DNA of 64,000 nt from Lanius collurio (GCA_020086605.1 JACBWW010000004.1:43827072-43891071); one strand, 5' to 3'; shown: positions 38,101 through 60,040, counted from the stretch's first letter. A program made the numbers and translations. The notes: generated by a model not told the origin, from the letters alone.

Positions 38101-38575
38101 GAAAAGAGTTTTACAGTTATGTAATGAGAGAAAGGCAGTGATTTTTCAGTTCTGATTTACTGAATCCTGATTCATCTTTTCCTACCTATGTCCTGTGGGA
38201 TTTGGATTATTCCCTTTGCCAGTGTTCACTGAACTTGCTAACAAGTGTTTTGTTTAATGTACATTTCTGCTGACATCTTATTGCTCCCCTTCCTCCCACT
38301 AACAATGCTAAGTATAAACTACACATCAAAAACATTTTCTGCGTCCTAGGAAATAACTAAAGAGGTCCATAAAATTGTTCAATTAAAAGAAAGATATCTT
38401 GGTATTTCAATCTCTCACAGATTCTGTGTTTGCCTAACTTTATTCCTGTTATTGTGTAATAATTTAATTCATAATTGTCCTTTTGTAGTTGATTAGTCAA
38501 GACAACCTGAAATGTGAAAAGTTACGCTTTTTGCACTACTATCCAAACAATTTTTTTTTGTTTATTGGCATCTAG
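34895..38575 (+). other. TPH1: Presumed TPH1 intron 1
   Basis: Between the candidate CpG-island exon and the acceptor tggcatctag before 38576. AT-rich, with no repeat or coding exon that I recognise. Confidence 0.4.
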
Positions 38576-38596
38576 TTAAATAAGTCATCTTACATG

Positions 38597-46973
<8,377 letters not shown>

Positions 46974-47300
46974 CACCCTGTCAGCACGTGGTGCAACCCA
47001 ATTCTTCCCTTTCCCCCACTGATTTCTTTCTAGGCATATAACGTGTTGTATGCAGAACTCACTCCTTTACACATGGAAGAGTGAATGGCCCATAAGAATA
47101 ACAATTTTATCTTGTTGCTCTCTGTAAATTTCCTCACATAAATGCATTCCTCCACCACCCCACCTTAGATAAAAGAGGACCAGAGCTGCCTTTCAGAGGT
47201 TTGTAGGGAAACAGAAATTGCCTGACTGAAGAAATAGCATGGTTTGTGGATCAGGGCTGGGGTCAGGTGCTGTGGGAGGTGGCTTATAAGGCAAAAATGG

Positions 47301-47306
47301 AATAAA
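47301..47306 (+). terminator. TPH1: Poly(A) signal AATAAA, TPH1 proximal
   Basis: First canonical hexamer after the TPH1 stop, 328 bases downstream. It would give a short 3' UTR isoform. Confidence 0.45.
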
Positions 47307-49101
47307 TCCCCCTGGGGAGAATTCAATTTCTGACTCCAGCATTCTGTGCTACTGACTGTATAGCACTGAAGACTTGACAGCGTGGAAGCTGTGGTAATTC
47401 AGTGTTTCTAAGTCTGTGCCACTAGGTTTGAAACTTGAATGATTACAATGCAGGCATCAGGACATAAATAGCTGGAGGTTCAACATGATAAAAGGGATGG
47501 GCCAAATCTTGCTTTCAAAGGGATTATTTTTGCCACAAAGAGTTGCAAATGTGCTGTTTGGCATGCGTCTAGTATAAGGCAGAGATCCAGCTGTTGCATG
47601 AAATCCTAATTATGTTTATTTTAGGAGACTGGCTATTGGCTAAGAGTCAGGATTTTTGTAGCTGTCCTTGATATTGCACCTGAGGGAAGACCTTTCCTTA
47701 CAGAGATATCATTTGCCTTTTTCCTGGCTGAATTAATTTAGCAAAAAATATAGCAAGCCCTCAAGCACTGATTTAGCACAAAGCCTAAAAACCATTTCCA
47801 AACTGCAACTTAATATTCAAATAGCTTAATCGGCTCTAAAATAACACCAAAGTTTAAAATTCACCCAAAGTTCATAGATCAGTGTGCTTTATGTAAAAAT
47901 AATTATGCTGTTAATTGCTCAGTCACTTTTTTGACCTACACAAGCTGCACAAAGGTTAGTTTAGTTTCTTCTTTATCCAACCTGAACACCTTCACTCTGT
48001 ATCAATCAAACTATAACTGAAACGCCCAAGCATTTCATAGGAATTCTGTGGCTATGAAGGCAACAAACTACCTTCTAGCATAAAGGAGACCTAATTCCAA
48101 AGAGCACTTTAAAATTGGTGGGAAGTAGTGTCTTGCTGAATTGTCTGCATTGCATAGTAGCCAACTCGCCAGTGTTGAGGGTCCCACAGTTCCAAACATC
48201 CTGCATAGCTGTGCTAAGCTTCTGCTGGCCCTGTCCTGGCATGGACACATGTGCAGGATGTGAGACATTTGAGTGGGGGATCTGATGTGCAGGGTGTACT
48301 TAATAACACCCTAGGCACTGTTTTTTTCATAGGTAGATCTTATCAGGAAATCCAGAAAGTGTGCTGGATGAATGGTCTGAAATCTTAAATACACTGGAGA
48401 TGATAGTCCAGGATTTTGAGAACTTGAAAGGACTTTCACGAACCTCTGTGCTTGCAAATTAGCTTGAGTTTCATATGCTTTCCAGTAGGACACCTCTGCT
48501 CCATAAGCAATTACCAGGCCAACCTTTCCAAGAATATTCACTGTTTAAATCAAGACTAGATAGTTTTTTTTTTCTGTGGCTATTAACCCACTACATCTTC
48601 GTTTTAAAGAGCATTTAAGATGTAGAATTATGGTCTACAACATTTATGGCTTACATTACACTTCATTTAAAAATAGATTTTTAGGAACTTTGTCCTTGTA
48701 AAGAGGAAATCTTCTAAGTGAGTAGTAAGGGAGGATCTGTTTTGTCTGCTTCTGTGATAATAGTTAATATTCAGCTAGTTTTAACAACCTTTGGATTTGT
48801 GATGCTGAAATTTAAACAGATCTGTGTTACTTCAAGCCTTGTCTGAACTACTTATACATTTCAAGTAGGAGTTCTTAAACTTGTTAACTTAGCACCTACT
48901 TTCAAATACTTCGTAAAAACAGCAGTTGTATGTTTATTTGCACATGTGTAGCAAAAGAAAAAAACTGCTAGAAGTACTGCTAAGAAGATGCACTTCCACG
49001 GCACTTAAAACGTGTATGTTTGGCTTCACCCATCCGAACCTTCTGTAAAACGGTGATAGTTTAAGTACTTTAAATCATTGTGGAGGCTTAAATGTCAATG
49101 A

Positions 49102-49167
49102 AATAAACGAGTTGCTGGAAATTACCAGAATAACCAAAGCCCTTTACTTCGGCACTGCAGCAATAAA
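49102..49167 (+). terminator. TPH1: Two distal AATAAA signals, TPH1 candidate
   Basis: AATAAA occurs at 49102-49107 and 49162-49167, about 2.2 kb after the stop. The interval 46974-49190 has no other gene, so a long 3' UTR isoform is possible. The sequence is AT-rich and unique-looking. Confidence 0.35.
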
Positions 49168-49399
49168 CATGAGTGGAAAGCTCGTGTCTTTACAACTGGA
49201 TGGGTGAAGGTATGGTACTAACGTCTTTGAAATGGGATTTCATGTCTCTGCTGACTCTGGGCAGCAGGTGTGTTGCAGAGCCACACAGCTTGGCTCCTGA
49301 AATGGACACGGGTCTGCACAAGCCTGAACTTCTGGGCTTTGGGGTAAAACAGTAGGTTCAAGGGGATACATGGGGTAGGCGGTGTGGGAAGGCGGTACT

Positions 49400-50110
49400 T
49401 TCCCTGTACCGCAGCCGGGAAGAGGGCACCATGCGGCCGGGAGTTTGGGATAAAAGGAGGCTGTGCCCTCTGAAACCTGGAGAGAGAAAACCCCGCGGCG
49501 TGTGCCCAGTGCACTCTCCCTTTATTCAAGTGAAGTTGCAGAGTTCCTCTGTCTCCTTTTTAGACACGAACCTCTGACACTTGCGTATTTTCCGGACAAA
49601 CACGAAACGCTCCCTCGCGGCTCAGCGTTTACGCTTCCCGGCGCGGTTCAGGCACTGCCCGCCCCCGATCCCGCCCCTTCCTGCCCGGGCGGCGGGAAGC
49701 GCCGGGAGCTGCCGGCCCCATGCCATGGAGCCCCGGCTGTTCGCCTGGGTGAGTGCGCGCTCGGCACGGCCCGGAGGCAGCGGGGGCCGCGATCGCTGCC
49801 GCCGGGGAGGCGGGAGGGTGGCGGGGCCGCTGCTCGAGGGATGCTGCGGCTCTCGGCCCGAGGGGAGCGGGGCCGCGGCGTGCCTGCCCCGCAGGGAAGC
49901 AACGCCGTGGTTTCACCGGCTGGGCACAGGAGCTCTGGGAGCCGTGGAAGGGGCATCCCTCACGCCGGTCTACTGCATTTGCCCTGCGGGGGCCGTGGCT
50001 GGTGCCGGGGCCGGGGCTGGTGCCGGGGCCATGGCTGGTGCCGGCGCGCCCGCCTGGAGGCTGGAGTGGAGCTGGCATTGGGATACCCGCGCATGGCTCT
50101 CAGCCCCTCG
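49400..50110 (+). promoter_or_regulatory. SERGEF: SERGEF CpG-island promoter
   Basis: A CpG-rich region surrounds SERGEF exon 1. It has GC boxes (ccgcccc-type near 49658-49680) and I see no TATA box close to the start. It begins about 230 bases after the last candidate TPH1 poly(A) signal. Confidence 0.6.
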
Positions 50111-53100
50111 GGTCTTCCTGCCCCTCATCGCGGCTTGCCTGCTTTCGAAGGCTTGAAAATTCATGGCGAGTTACAGGCTAAAATGGGGGCTTGTGACACT
50201 CCTTCTAAAAAGAATTGCGTCTGTTTGGTAACATGCTCTAAACCGCGTATCACCAGTAGTGAGACAACTTGATCTGCCTGTGTGGCTCCACTCCTGACGT
50301 CTCACCCACCTGTTGGCTTTGGGCTGGGCCGAGCAGCCTGGTGATTTTGTCTGAAGTGTCGCTGTTTCCGTCGGTACAGAATGTTTGTTGCTGAATGCGG
50401 CCCTTTAACATTCACCAGGCGCTGCATCTTTCGGGAGTGGTGGAGGGTAAATTGAGAGCAGAAGGGCAGGGAAAGCACCGGTGAGGTAGGGAGAGTATTC
50501 CCTGAGGATGACCAGCTGTGAGCATTGTGGATGAGGAGTGTTGCTGTGACTGCCCTGTGTGGGATGGGGAAGGTTATGGTATTCCCTTTTTTGTGAATGA
50601 AGGTTGAACTGCTGGACATGCAGCTTAGATTGACTAAGAAACTCCCTCACTTGTTGCCATGTTGACAGTTGCTGATTTCTGTGATGGGTTTAGTAGCTAT
50701 AATTTTGTACCTATAAATTTATACTACCTGTAATTGGTATATTTTCATTTGGACCTCTTTAATTTGAAAGACTCAGTGAGGTGTGTTTCTGATGTACTTG
50801 TTTAGGTTCCAGAACAAGGTAGCATGTCTTTTTGCTCTCATTTTGGAGGTAGCCTGCCAGAAAGCAGTGAAAGAAGACCTTAGTCATGAGTGGGAATCAT
50901 TAGCATTAAAATTAAACATGTGGTAATCATCCTGATGGAAAATCCTTATCGACTGTGAGTCTGTAGTTAAAGCCCTAACAGATTGTATTCCAGTATGCTT
51001 TTTCAAATACTGGGGCTGCCCAGGTGCCCTTAATGACAGCAAAGTTAGGACAGACACTCCTGGTCTGTAATCCTGGGAATCCTGCATGATGTATCAGGGG
51101 ATTTTTAGGAGCAGTTAACCTGTGGCATACCCCAAATATGCTTGTTTGTCCTTGGGAGCATATGTGTGCCTCTTTTGTTAGCTTCAAAAAAATGCATTAC
51201 TTTTCTCTGTGCATTTGAAGGGTGCAAACAGCTATGGACAACTTGGTCTTGGTCATAAAGAGGATGTGCTGGTTCCTCAGGCACTGAAAGATGTTTCCTG
51301 CAAATGTCAAGACATTGCAAGCATTGCTGGAGGAGGGGGACATTCTGCAGTTATCACTGGTAAAAACACTGCTCTTGCTCTTTGGTGCTTGGCTTTTAAT
51401 CACTTTTTGTTTGTTGTTTCCCTGTTAGTTCAGTGCTGCCACCTCTCTGCAGCTGCTGTTTCTGAGCAAGTACAATCCTTAGTTGCCAAACAGCTTCCTC
51501 CCCTCCCAGTTAACTCAATATTTGGGGAAATTGGGGAAATTCCTGTTTCTCATATATTGTGTGGTTACTTCGTGGCTGTGTGAGGACTGTTTCTTTCATA
51601 CCAAGAAGCCGGATTTTCTGTATTGAGGATGGGGGGTGGGAAGGAGGAGTCAGAGGTGATTCAGTCTTAGGAAATGTTGAGGTAAGGAGCAGGAGAAAAC
51701 TTCTGGACCTTGAGAGGTTCTGCTGTATGCCACAGCTAAATATGGGAAAAAATGAATATGGACAGATGTGAACACGACAAAAAAGTTTATCAAGCATCTT
51801 AGTGTGAGAGGTGCTTGTCTTACCATATGGATTGTATCCCTTGGCAGACCCAGCTCTCCACAGCTGTAGTTATTCAGAGATGTTTCTGATGTTTCAGAAA
51901 CAACTGTTTCTCTTACTTTTTAAGTGATTGCAGTGCCTAAAGTGACACATAATAACTGTCCTTGTTTGTCACAGGATCTTACAGATGTAGGTTTCTCTTT
52001 TTAGTCTATGAAGTGGAACATGATTTGTTGTGTTTTTTTTTTCTTCCAGGTGCAGGACAACTCTTTGTATGTGGCCACAACAAAGATGGGCAGCTGGGGT
52101 TGAATCACACAGAGGATGTGCTGCATTTTACTTTGTGCACTGCCCTGTCCGGCTTTTGTGTAAAACAAGTTGCATGTGGCTGGGATTTTACAATCATATT
52201 AGTAGGTAAATCTGTCTCTCTAAGAGCTGAAGAAATATCTTGATGTAGAGAATATGCTGAAAGTTCCACAATGCAGTTGCTTGTGTGATGTGAGGGACCT
52301 GGATAAGTTTGAGAAGAGGCCCATGGGGACCTCACAAAATTCAACAAAGCCAAGTGGGAGGTGCTGCACCTGAGTGAGGACAACCCCCAGTATCAACACA
52401 GGCTAGGGGTGAGCAGTCCTTCTTCCTGCTGAGAAGGACTTGGGGGTGGATGAGAGGCTGGACATGATCCAGCCATGTGCACTGGCAGCCCAGAGAGCCA
52501 GATGTGTCCTGGGCTGCATGCAGGGCACCGTGGGCAGCAGGGGAGGGAGGGGATTCTGTCCCTCTGCTCTGCTCTGGTGAGGCCCCACCTGGAACACTGC
52601 ATCCAGCTCTGGGGTCCCAGCACAGGAAGGGCATGGACCTGCTGGGGTGAGTCCAGAGGAGGCCACCAAGGTGATCAGAGGGATGGAGCACCTCTCCTGC
52701 AAGGAAGGCCTGAGAGAGTTGAAGCTGTTCAGTGTTGAGAAGTTCTTACCCTGGACAAATTCTCTTAACCTTATATGGAATTTGCTTTAGCAATGAATTC
52801 AGGATTTAGCCATTCTCTGAAATGTGATGTACTTTAAAGATGGCTTTCACTTCTTTTCACATTCTTAGCAAATGTTACTGATGATCACATTCAAAAATTC
52901 TCTAAGAGTAATGGATTCAGAATTTGTTGCAGCTCATTATCAAGTAGCCAATCAAGACATCCATAATCAATCTTAGTAGTACCTTACTTGAGTAGTCCCA
53001 TCCCATCCACATGAGAAGTCCCTCTGACATCACTGGAGCACTGTGAATAGTAAGGTACTACCTACTTTGATTAAAAATGGCATAACTGAGTCTATGGTTT

Positions 53101-56100
53101 TCTGTATTTTGCACATCAGACTTAGATTTAGCACAGGAACTACCACCCCTGTAATTATATTAAATGATACTAATATTGAATATTAATATAATTATATTGT
53201 GGTCACAAAGCAGCACAGCCCCATCATAAAATAAAGGCTGCACCTGCCCTGGGACATCTGTGATAGGGGTGACCTTATTGCAACCTTTCCAAACCTTAAA
53301 GGAGCCGCAGGAAGGATGCAGAGGAACTTTTTACAAGGGCATGTAGTGATAGGACAAAGGATGAAGGTTTTAAACTGAAAAAGGGCAGGTTTAGATTAGT
53401 TATTAGGACAAATCTCTTTACTAGGACGGTGCTGAGGCACTGGCACAGCTTGCCTGGGAAGCTGTGGGTGCCCTATCCCTGGAAGTGTTCAAGGCCAGTT
53501 TGGTTGGGGCTCTGAGCAACCTCTTTTGGTGGAAGGTGTCCTTGCCCATGGCAGGGGATTGGAACTGGATGATCTTTAAGGTCTTTGCCAACCTAAAACA
53601 CTTAGATTCTTCGTGCTGGCACTCAGAGGTTTTAAGCTACTTGCCTTGCAAGCTAAACTACTGTGTTCCTTGTGTCCCAGTGAACTTGGGACCTTTTCTG
53701 GATGTAGTGTGTAAGACCAGAAGCCTTTGGACTCAGGGGCTTTGTAATGGGATATGTTGTGTCATTTCTTGAGCTACTTGGCTGTGTTATAATGCTACAG
53801 TGCTATTGCTCATGGGTTTTCTGATCCTGCTCTAACAATTTTTTGCAGGATCTGGCCTAGTGCTGTCCTGTGGGTCAAACTCTTTCGGACAACTGGGAGT
53901 TCCTCAAATTTCGGGTCCGTGCTTGGCTCCACAAAAGATTGAGGTAAAGTTTTAAAAGGTGTTGTGCTTTATATTGCTTCCAGTCGCTTCTAGAGGTCAT
54001 CTGACCTCAGTGGGCTTTAAGCCAGGCTCTTCAACTAATATTTATAGTGCCTATCTGTTAAACTTACAAAGTGAAGGCCCAAGAGTGGTCATTGACCTCG
54101 AATTGAAAAGCTAAGGCTGCTTTTCTTGTTGTATGAAGTTTCCGACTTCTAACAGAAAGTTGACTCTTTCCCTTCTCAGACAAGAAATTATTTAGCATCA
54201 TGGCTCATACCAGATATTCCTTTGTTGCCTTTTTAATGTGGGAGAAGGAGGGCAGCTGATCCCTTAGGTGACCTCTAGTGAATAGGAGTTAATTCAATTG
54301 ACGTTTCTGTGCCCTTGATGTTTCCTGGGAGCATTCACTGCAGTATGATGCCTTAAAATTTGGTAGTGTTGACAGTGCTGATTTGAATCTCTCTCATCCC
54401 TCACTACTCAGACTATTCGTGTGGGATGTTTGCTCTTTGGCTTGGTATCCCTTAAAAGCTTGGGCTTGATGCCACCTGTTTTAAATACACCTGCTGCTTT
54501 TCCACCAAGGATATCCAGAGGGTTTGCAAAGCCCTGTAAGAGCAAGATGGGATTGGATGGGAGGCAACAGAAGAAGGAAACTTCCACATGGTTTCCAAGA
54601 TTTATTGTGGAGGTTTTGGTGTAATTTTTGAGGAGTGCCGGTTAAAATTAAGAAATAAACATATTTGTATCACCAGTGTTTCTTCTTTCATGTGAATGTT
54701 GTGACTGTGGTTTTTTACTGATTGCCACAAAGCTGTGGATCCAGTTGCTTTGCTTGATTAATTTTTTATTTCTTAAAGATGTTCCCACTAATTTTTACTG
54801 ACCAAAATTTACTTCTGTTGTGATACAAAATGTTGATATGCATTGGGACATGCAGGCTGGAATTGTGAGCACTATTTTCATAGTGTTCCACTCCTGTTTG
54901 TCCTATTTTGTTTTTAAAGGCACTGAGTGCAAAATGGAGCTAAAATATAATTTTATTTTGTTTGAGTAGTCTCTCAAAGAGAAGGTGGTGGATGTTGCTG
55001 CAGGACTGAGACACGCCCTTGCTGCTACAGGTAAATTTGCCATAATTTTAACATCTTTTCAGTAACAAATGAAATGGGATTTTAATGGCTTGGGGGCAAG
55101 AGGGAGGTAAAGAGGATGAAATTTATCTAATTTACTATTTATTTTAAATATCACAGGGAAGATACACCTGAAAGTCATAGACTGTAAGATTTTGGGATAA
55201 ATTAACGTGAATAGTAAACATTCTAGAAACATCTTTCTGGAAAATCATAGGGAAAAACTTTTTCCAAGAGCTCAGAATGATGGTTTATTAACAAGTTAAT
55301 TTTCTGATGGAAGGAAAATGTACTGATTTCTTTCATCCTATTCTGAAACAAAACATAAAAGGAATTTTTTCCAGGAATAAAAGGTTTCTCATCAATCACA
55401 TGATCTTCTTAGGATTTGAATTCTTTATGGTATGCAAAATAATTAAGGTTTGTATAAGATGTTTCAAAATAGAGCTGTTCATAAAATGTGGCTTTTTTAA
55501 TGATGTAATTGAAATCAACACCTGGAAAATCACAAGAATGATACTAAATATTTCTCCTGCTGTTACTAGAGACTCTGGGTTTGTTCATGGTGTAACAGTA
55601 GAAATCAAAACCTTCCTTTTGGCATGGCTGTGTTAAAACAGGAAATACAAACTATACCTGCTCTTGTATTCAGCTTACTTTTGTGTGAACTTCAGTATGG
55701 ATTCTAGGTAGTGGAGCTGAAGGTGCAAAGGAGATGCTGGGAAGAATAGTGGGATCTCTGATGCTTGTGTGAATAGTGGGAATTGAGATTCCCTGTGCTG
55801 CACTGCACAAACAAATTGGCATCAAGAGAGGGAAAGGGAAGAGAAAGCAGGAGAGCTTTGTATCCATTCCTGAGGTACTGCAACCACAGGACTTCTGTTA
55901 CTGGGTCTCCAGTAGCTTCCTACTTTCTTAGTTTTCTTGCCTGTATACTGAAACTGTAGCTGTTTGTTGCTTGTTGACTTCACCAGGGCTATATGAATGT
56001 TTTTGGCATAAAGGTCTTTTAAAGTGTGAATTGAATCAGTGAAAATGACTTGAATGGACCGTTTGTTAATGTGTGAAGTGATTTTTGTTGGTGGTTGATG

Positions 56101-59100
56101 TGTTTTAATCTCTTTAATTTGTGTTTACACTGAAAAGACAGCGGTTTGGTGCTGCAGTGGGGAACTGGGATGGCGTCTCAGGCAAAGCGTGCAAGCCAAG
56201 GAAAAGCCGTCCCCCTGTTCTTGACAGCAAAGGAACCCTGTGAAGTGACAGGTAATCCAGGAATCTGCTTCCTTTGTATGGGTGCATAGAGCAGAAATAT
56301 AATTTGGAGTGGTATGTGCCTTCCTTTTTATAAAGCCACATGGTATTATAAACATGTAGTGGAGTACCTGAAGGGTAGAATGGTCATAGAAGATCATAAT
56401 CTGTGGGGAAAATGGGAGTCCTGCAATGTCTATGGCCCAAAGGCAGAGCCTTTTGTTATAAAAGTCATCACCATCCTGTTACACTTATATGCACGTCTGT
56501 ATGCAAATTGATACCTGCTGTAGAAATTTTATGCCACTGAATTTTTTCTAGGCCTGGAAGATGTAAAGGTGAAGACAGTTGCTGCAGGCTCCTATCATTC
56601 GGTGTCCCTCACAGGTAGGCCTCAGGTACAGAGGTGAAACTCCTCACTCACCCTTCAAAAGTTTCTCTGCTTTTGAAATGTTTATCAGTTTTGGTTAAAC
56701 TGGTGAAATTTGGTTTGGACTAGTTAGTGCTGGTAATTGTTTTGGACTCTGACAAATTTCCTTTTGTTTTTAGAACTGAATTCATGTTTCAAGTTCTCTG
56801 AATTCTGTGTGTTTTTCTGGGGTCAGCTGTGACTTAGCCCTTGTGTAGCTCAAGGTCTGGGCTCTTTACTTCATGGCTAGAAACTCTGAAAGGATTTGTT
56901 GAATCATGTGGTTGGGTGAATCTCTGGAGCTGCAGCAGGGTGCCCTCTTGGATAACTGGTTACTCTGCTGGAACCAGTGCAGCAGCCCTTTGCCCATGGA
57001 GGAGGGGGTGTGCAGGGGGTCGTCCCAGGAAAGGCAGCAGAAGTAGGATTGCCACAGCAATGTGAGCTGATGCCTCTGCCTGGGGCAGTGTTGTGCAGGG
57101 ATGTGAGAATGCCTGGAACTGTCTGAGGTGTCTTAGGCTCCACTGTGACAGTGTGCAGATCTGTGGTGTAAGAGCACAAAGCTTATTTGAAGAGAAGGAA
57201 GTTGCTTTAATTGGTTAGACACTTCCATAATGTCTACCATTTGTTCTTTGATCCTTAGGCAGTGCTCCCGTGCTGGATTACTGAGTATCCAGTAATGAAA
57301 GTCTAATAAAGATTTCTTTTTATTTTGACAGATTGGGAGAAGGGGAAACAGAATAGCTTTTATGCTGTAATCTTACAGTTTTGAAGTGTGTAAAATACAT
57401 TGAACCTTATGAAGACAAGTCTTTGCCAAACTTCACAGGAACAAGTTCTTAGCAAATCTGCAGCCATCTGGTACCTCTGTCATCATTGAAGGAGCACTGG
57501 AGTATTTGCTTATGCAGATCTATAGAGATTTAGTTGTATGGGGAGATGTTCCAAGATGTAAACTGTATTGAATTCAGAGATGCAAGTGTATGCGTGATTA
57601 GTGAAGACAAACTGTAAGAACAAATAAGATCTACTTTAAATAATTGGCACTCTCTATTTAGACAGTGAACAGATTATTATTTCATGCTTTTGCTTTCTAT
57701 TTAAGAGAGCGGTCTACTTGGCAGCAGGGGGACCAAGACTGACAAAGTAAATGCCAAAGACTTTTATAATGTGATGCTGTTGCTGCCCTTCATCCTGCAA
57801 GATAGTTATTACTTAAAATACTTTGTATTTTAAAGATGCTTGATATAATAAGGATACTACTGCAGGGTGTAGTATTTAAGTGGGCCTTTTTTTCTAGGAG
57901 TGCCTTGCACAGGGGTGAAGTTTCTTTGCCTCTGTTCCATGAGTCACCTGCCGGTGGGATATCAAATACCTGCAGCCAGACAGGTTTGGGACACACCTGT
58001 TGATGTGGGTTGTTGCAAACATGAATGGGGGTTCCTTGGAAAAAAGGATGGTAGAGTCTACTGATCTCCAAACTGGCCTGAACCCTCCAGTGGTGAGAAT
58101 ATGGTGCTAAGTCTTAGTGTCTAAGTTTTTGTTCAAATCTGCTCAAGAAATGAGATAAGGGATGAGCATGTGCCATTTCCCAGGATAAAGCAAATACACT
58201 TTCTGTAAAAGGAGGTGACAGAGGCATTGCATGTTGATGTGGAACATGAATGGCCACAGTGTTTTTCATTGTTGTGTTTCTGTCAGGTCTTTTTTTTTTG
58301 TTTGTTTGTTTTGCCTCTAGAAGGTGTGTGTACTTGATGCTGGGGAGAAATTTGTCAATTTTAGCAGAGAATTCAAATATTCGAACAAAATAATTGCTTG
58401 ACTTGTTTTTCAGTTGTGTTGTTTTAAAGAGGAACATGGGAAGTCCTGCAGATGACTGTCAGTACTGGCTTGTCCCCCCAATCCCATTCCTTGCCTGTTT
58501 TTCACCAGCAGAAGTAGAGTGGAATTCTTCTGGCTAACTCTTTCTGTTGCTGTTACCAGACTGAGATTATTAAATGTACTGTTGCTTAAGTTCTGTTTTT
58601 TGTTTTTTTTTCCTTTTCTTCTGCCGAGCTCAGTGCTCACCTGAGACATCCTGACCCCTTGAGTGTTGTGGATGTGTGCTCCAAACAATTCCATGTTGGA
58701 ACTTAAATGGCTTCCAGTCTTTCTGGGCCCACAATAATGTACAAGGTCATGGGTGCAAGATTTATATCTTACACTTCAAGCTTGTGCAGGCTGGCAAAGA
58801 CTTCAGGGAGGCCTGACAGCTCATTTTCTCTTAAGTGTTTTTTGTGGATTTTTTTTTTTTACTGTGGAGGCCTAGAACATGGGAGGAATGGTTTTGTGCT
58901 GAAAAGATGGAATTAATGATATGTCATGTCTGCAGAAGGACTCCTCTGAGCAGTCACTGTGTTGGTCTCCATTGGTCATTAGGCTGTGAGCAACTCCTGC
59001 TTGCATTGATATAAAGTACTGCAGGTGTTTCTATAAAAAGTATTATCCCTATGTTTAGAATCCTGGGGTGTGCACTGGATCAAATGCTTGTTTTGGAAAA

Positions 59101-60040
59101 GGGATGTGGAAGGCAAGTGACCACTAACAGAAGTCTCTCACATGTTTTCTGGTGTCGTTTTGCGGCATGATAATATTTTAATTTTGCCTTGTGATGAGTG
59201 GTGCCTGCTTTATTAGTATGTTTCTAGCTGCATGTCCAATTCCTTTAGGAAGTGACTGTGCCAGGTGAGCCAAGGAGCCCTGGACTGTCCCTGCTTTGGG
59301 GGATTTACTGAGTTTGCTCAAGCTGAAGAAGGCAGAATTGGTATGAGCAGAGCTGGGAGTCTAGCTCTTGTAGAGAGGCAGGGAGACTGCAGAGCAGGAG
59401 CAGTCAGCCAGGCTTTGAATTATTTGCTGCAGTCCAGAAAGTTATTTACTGGATGTAATGAAAGCTTTGGAGTGGAAATAAAAGCTGGTCTGCAAGGACA
59501 GGGTGGACTGAGAGGGACTGCTCAGTGACTGTGTCCAGGATGCTTTGATTTTCTTTTATTCTGAGAAGTTGACTACTGTGCTTAGTTTTTTAATAAAAAT
59601 TAGTCTTTGTTATAAACATCTAGGCAGTTTGACCTGAAAGCTTTTGTTGCTTCAGGAAATCTCCGTAGCCTTCAGAAAACAGGCTGTGTTGTTAAGGCCC
59701 TTATAAATATTTCTGATATCCCAGTTACAGTGGTAAAGAATTGTAGGAAAAAGCATACAGTGAGAATGCAAATTGAATGAAATGTTCTTTCCTCAGCATT
59801 GCTGAACTGAGACAGGGCCTGAATCTGATGGTGTTAGATCCACATCTCTTTAAACAGATTTTACTTCTCTGTCTGTTATAGATGAAGGATGCTTGTATGT
59901 CTGGGGCAGCAACAAACATGGGCAGCTGGTGAGCAGAGACCTCTTTCTTGCTGAGCCCAAGAAGATTGACACTCAGTGTTTCTCACATGAAAAGATTGGA
60001 GCAATTTGGAGTGGCTGGACCCACCTGGTGGCACGGACAG
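49725..60040 (+). CDS. SERGEF: SERGEF (DelGEF), secretion-regulating RCC1-repeat protein, first eight exons
   Basis: SERGEF is a beta-propeller protein of the RCC1 superfamily that binds the exocyst subunit SEC5 and affects secretion. Exons: 49725-49748, 51221-51359, 52050-52205, 53849-53943, 54970-55030, 56138-56251, 56552-56614, 59882-60040. They are all GT-AG and in phase, encoding 270 residues so far. RCC1 blades show as NSYGQLGLG (11-19), NKDGQLGLN (65-73), NSFGQLGVP (117-125) and NKHGQL (228-233), plus GGGGHSAV, GWDFTI, GSYHSV and WSGWTHLVA. Exon 1 codes only MEPRLFAW, shorter than the human N-terminus. The chosen ATG has a strong context (gccATGG); an ATG five bases earlier is out of frame and weak. 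The remaining exons lie beyond the window, which ends in intron 8. Confidence 0.94.
49995..50045. repeat. GC-rich tandem repeat in SERGEF intron 1
   Basis: Imperfect copies of ggctggtgccggggcc, about 18 bases per unit, roughly three copies. Intronic low-complexity DNA. Confidence 0.7.
52290..52742 (+). mobile_element. CR1 LINE fragment, upstream part, SERGEF intron 3
   Basis: Matches the end of CR1 ORF2: gagggacctggataagtttg, then the block corresponding to ...LVRPHLEHCIQLWGPS... and ...GWMEHLSC-type reading. It breaks off at gctgttcagtgttgagaag, where CR1 should continue. Decayed by indels and not functional. Confidence 0.85.
52743..53265. other. Non-CR1 segment splitting a CR1 element
   Basis: About 520 bases of AT-rich sequence with no CR1 resemblance, between two CR1 parts that are nearly contiguous in the element's own coordinates. 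It contains an inverted repeat with 13-base arms. No target duplication is visible at its edges. Confidence 0.5.
52976..53061. repeat. Inverted repeat with 13-base arms
   Basis: GTAGTACCTTACT (52976-52988) and AGTAAGGTACTAC (53049-53061) are exact reverse complements around a 60-base loop. The pattern resembles old palindromic non-autonomous DNA elements of amniotes, but I cannot name the family. Confidence 0.8.
53266..53613 (+). mobile_element. CR1 LINE fragment, 3' part
   Basis: Reads as the CR1 3' end: gggtgaccttattgcaacct, catgtagtgataggacaaag, ctggaagtgttcaaggccag, gtgtccttgcccatggcagg, ending near ggatgatctttaaggtcttt. Same strand as the fragment at 52290 and probably the same copy. 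Confidence 0.9.
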
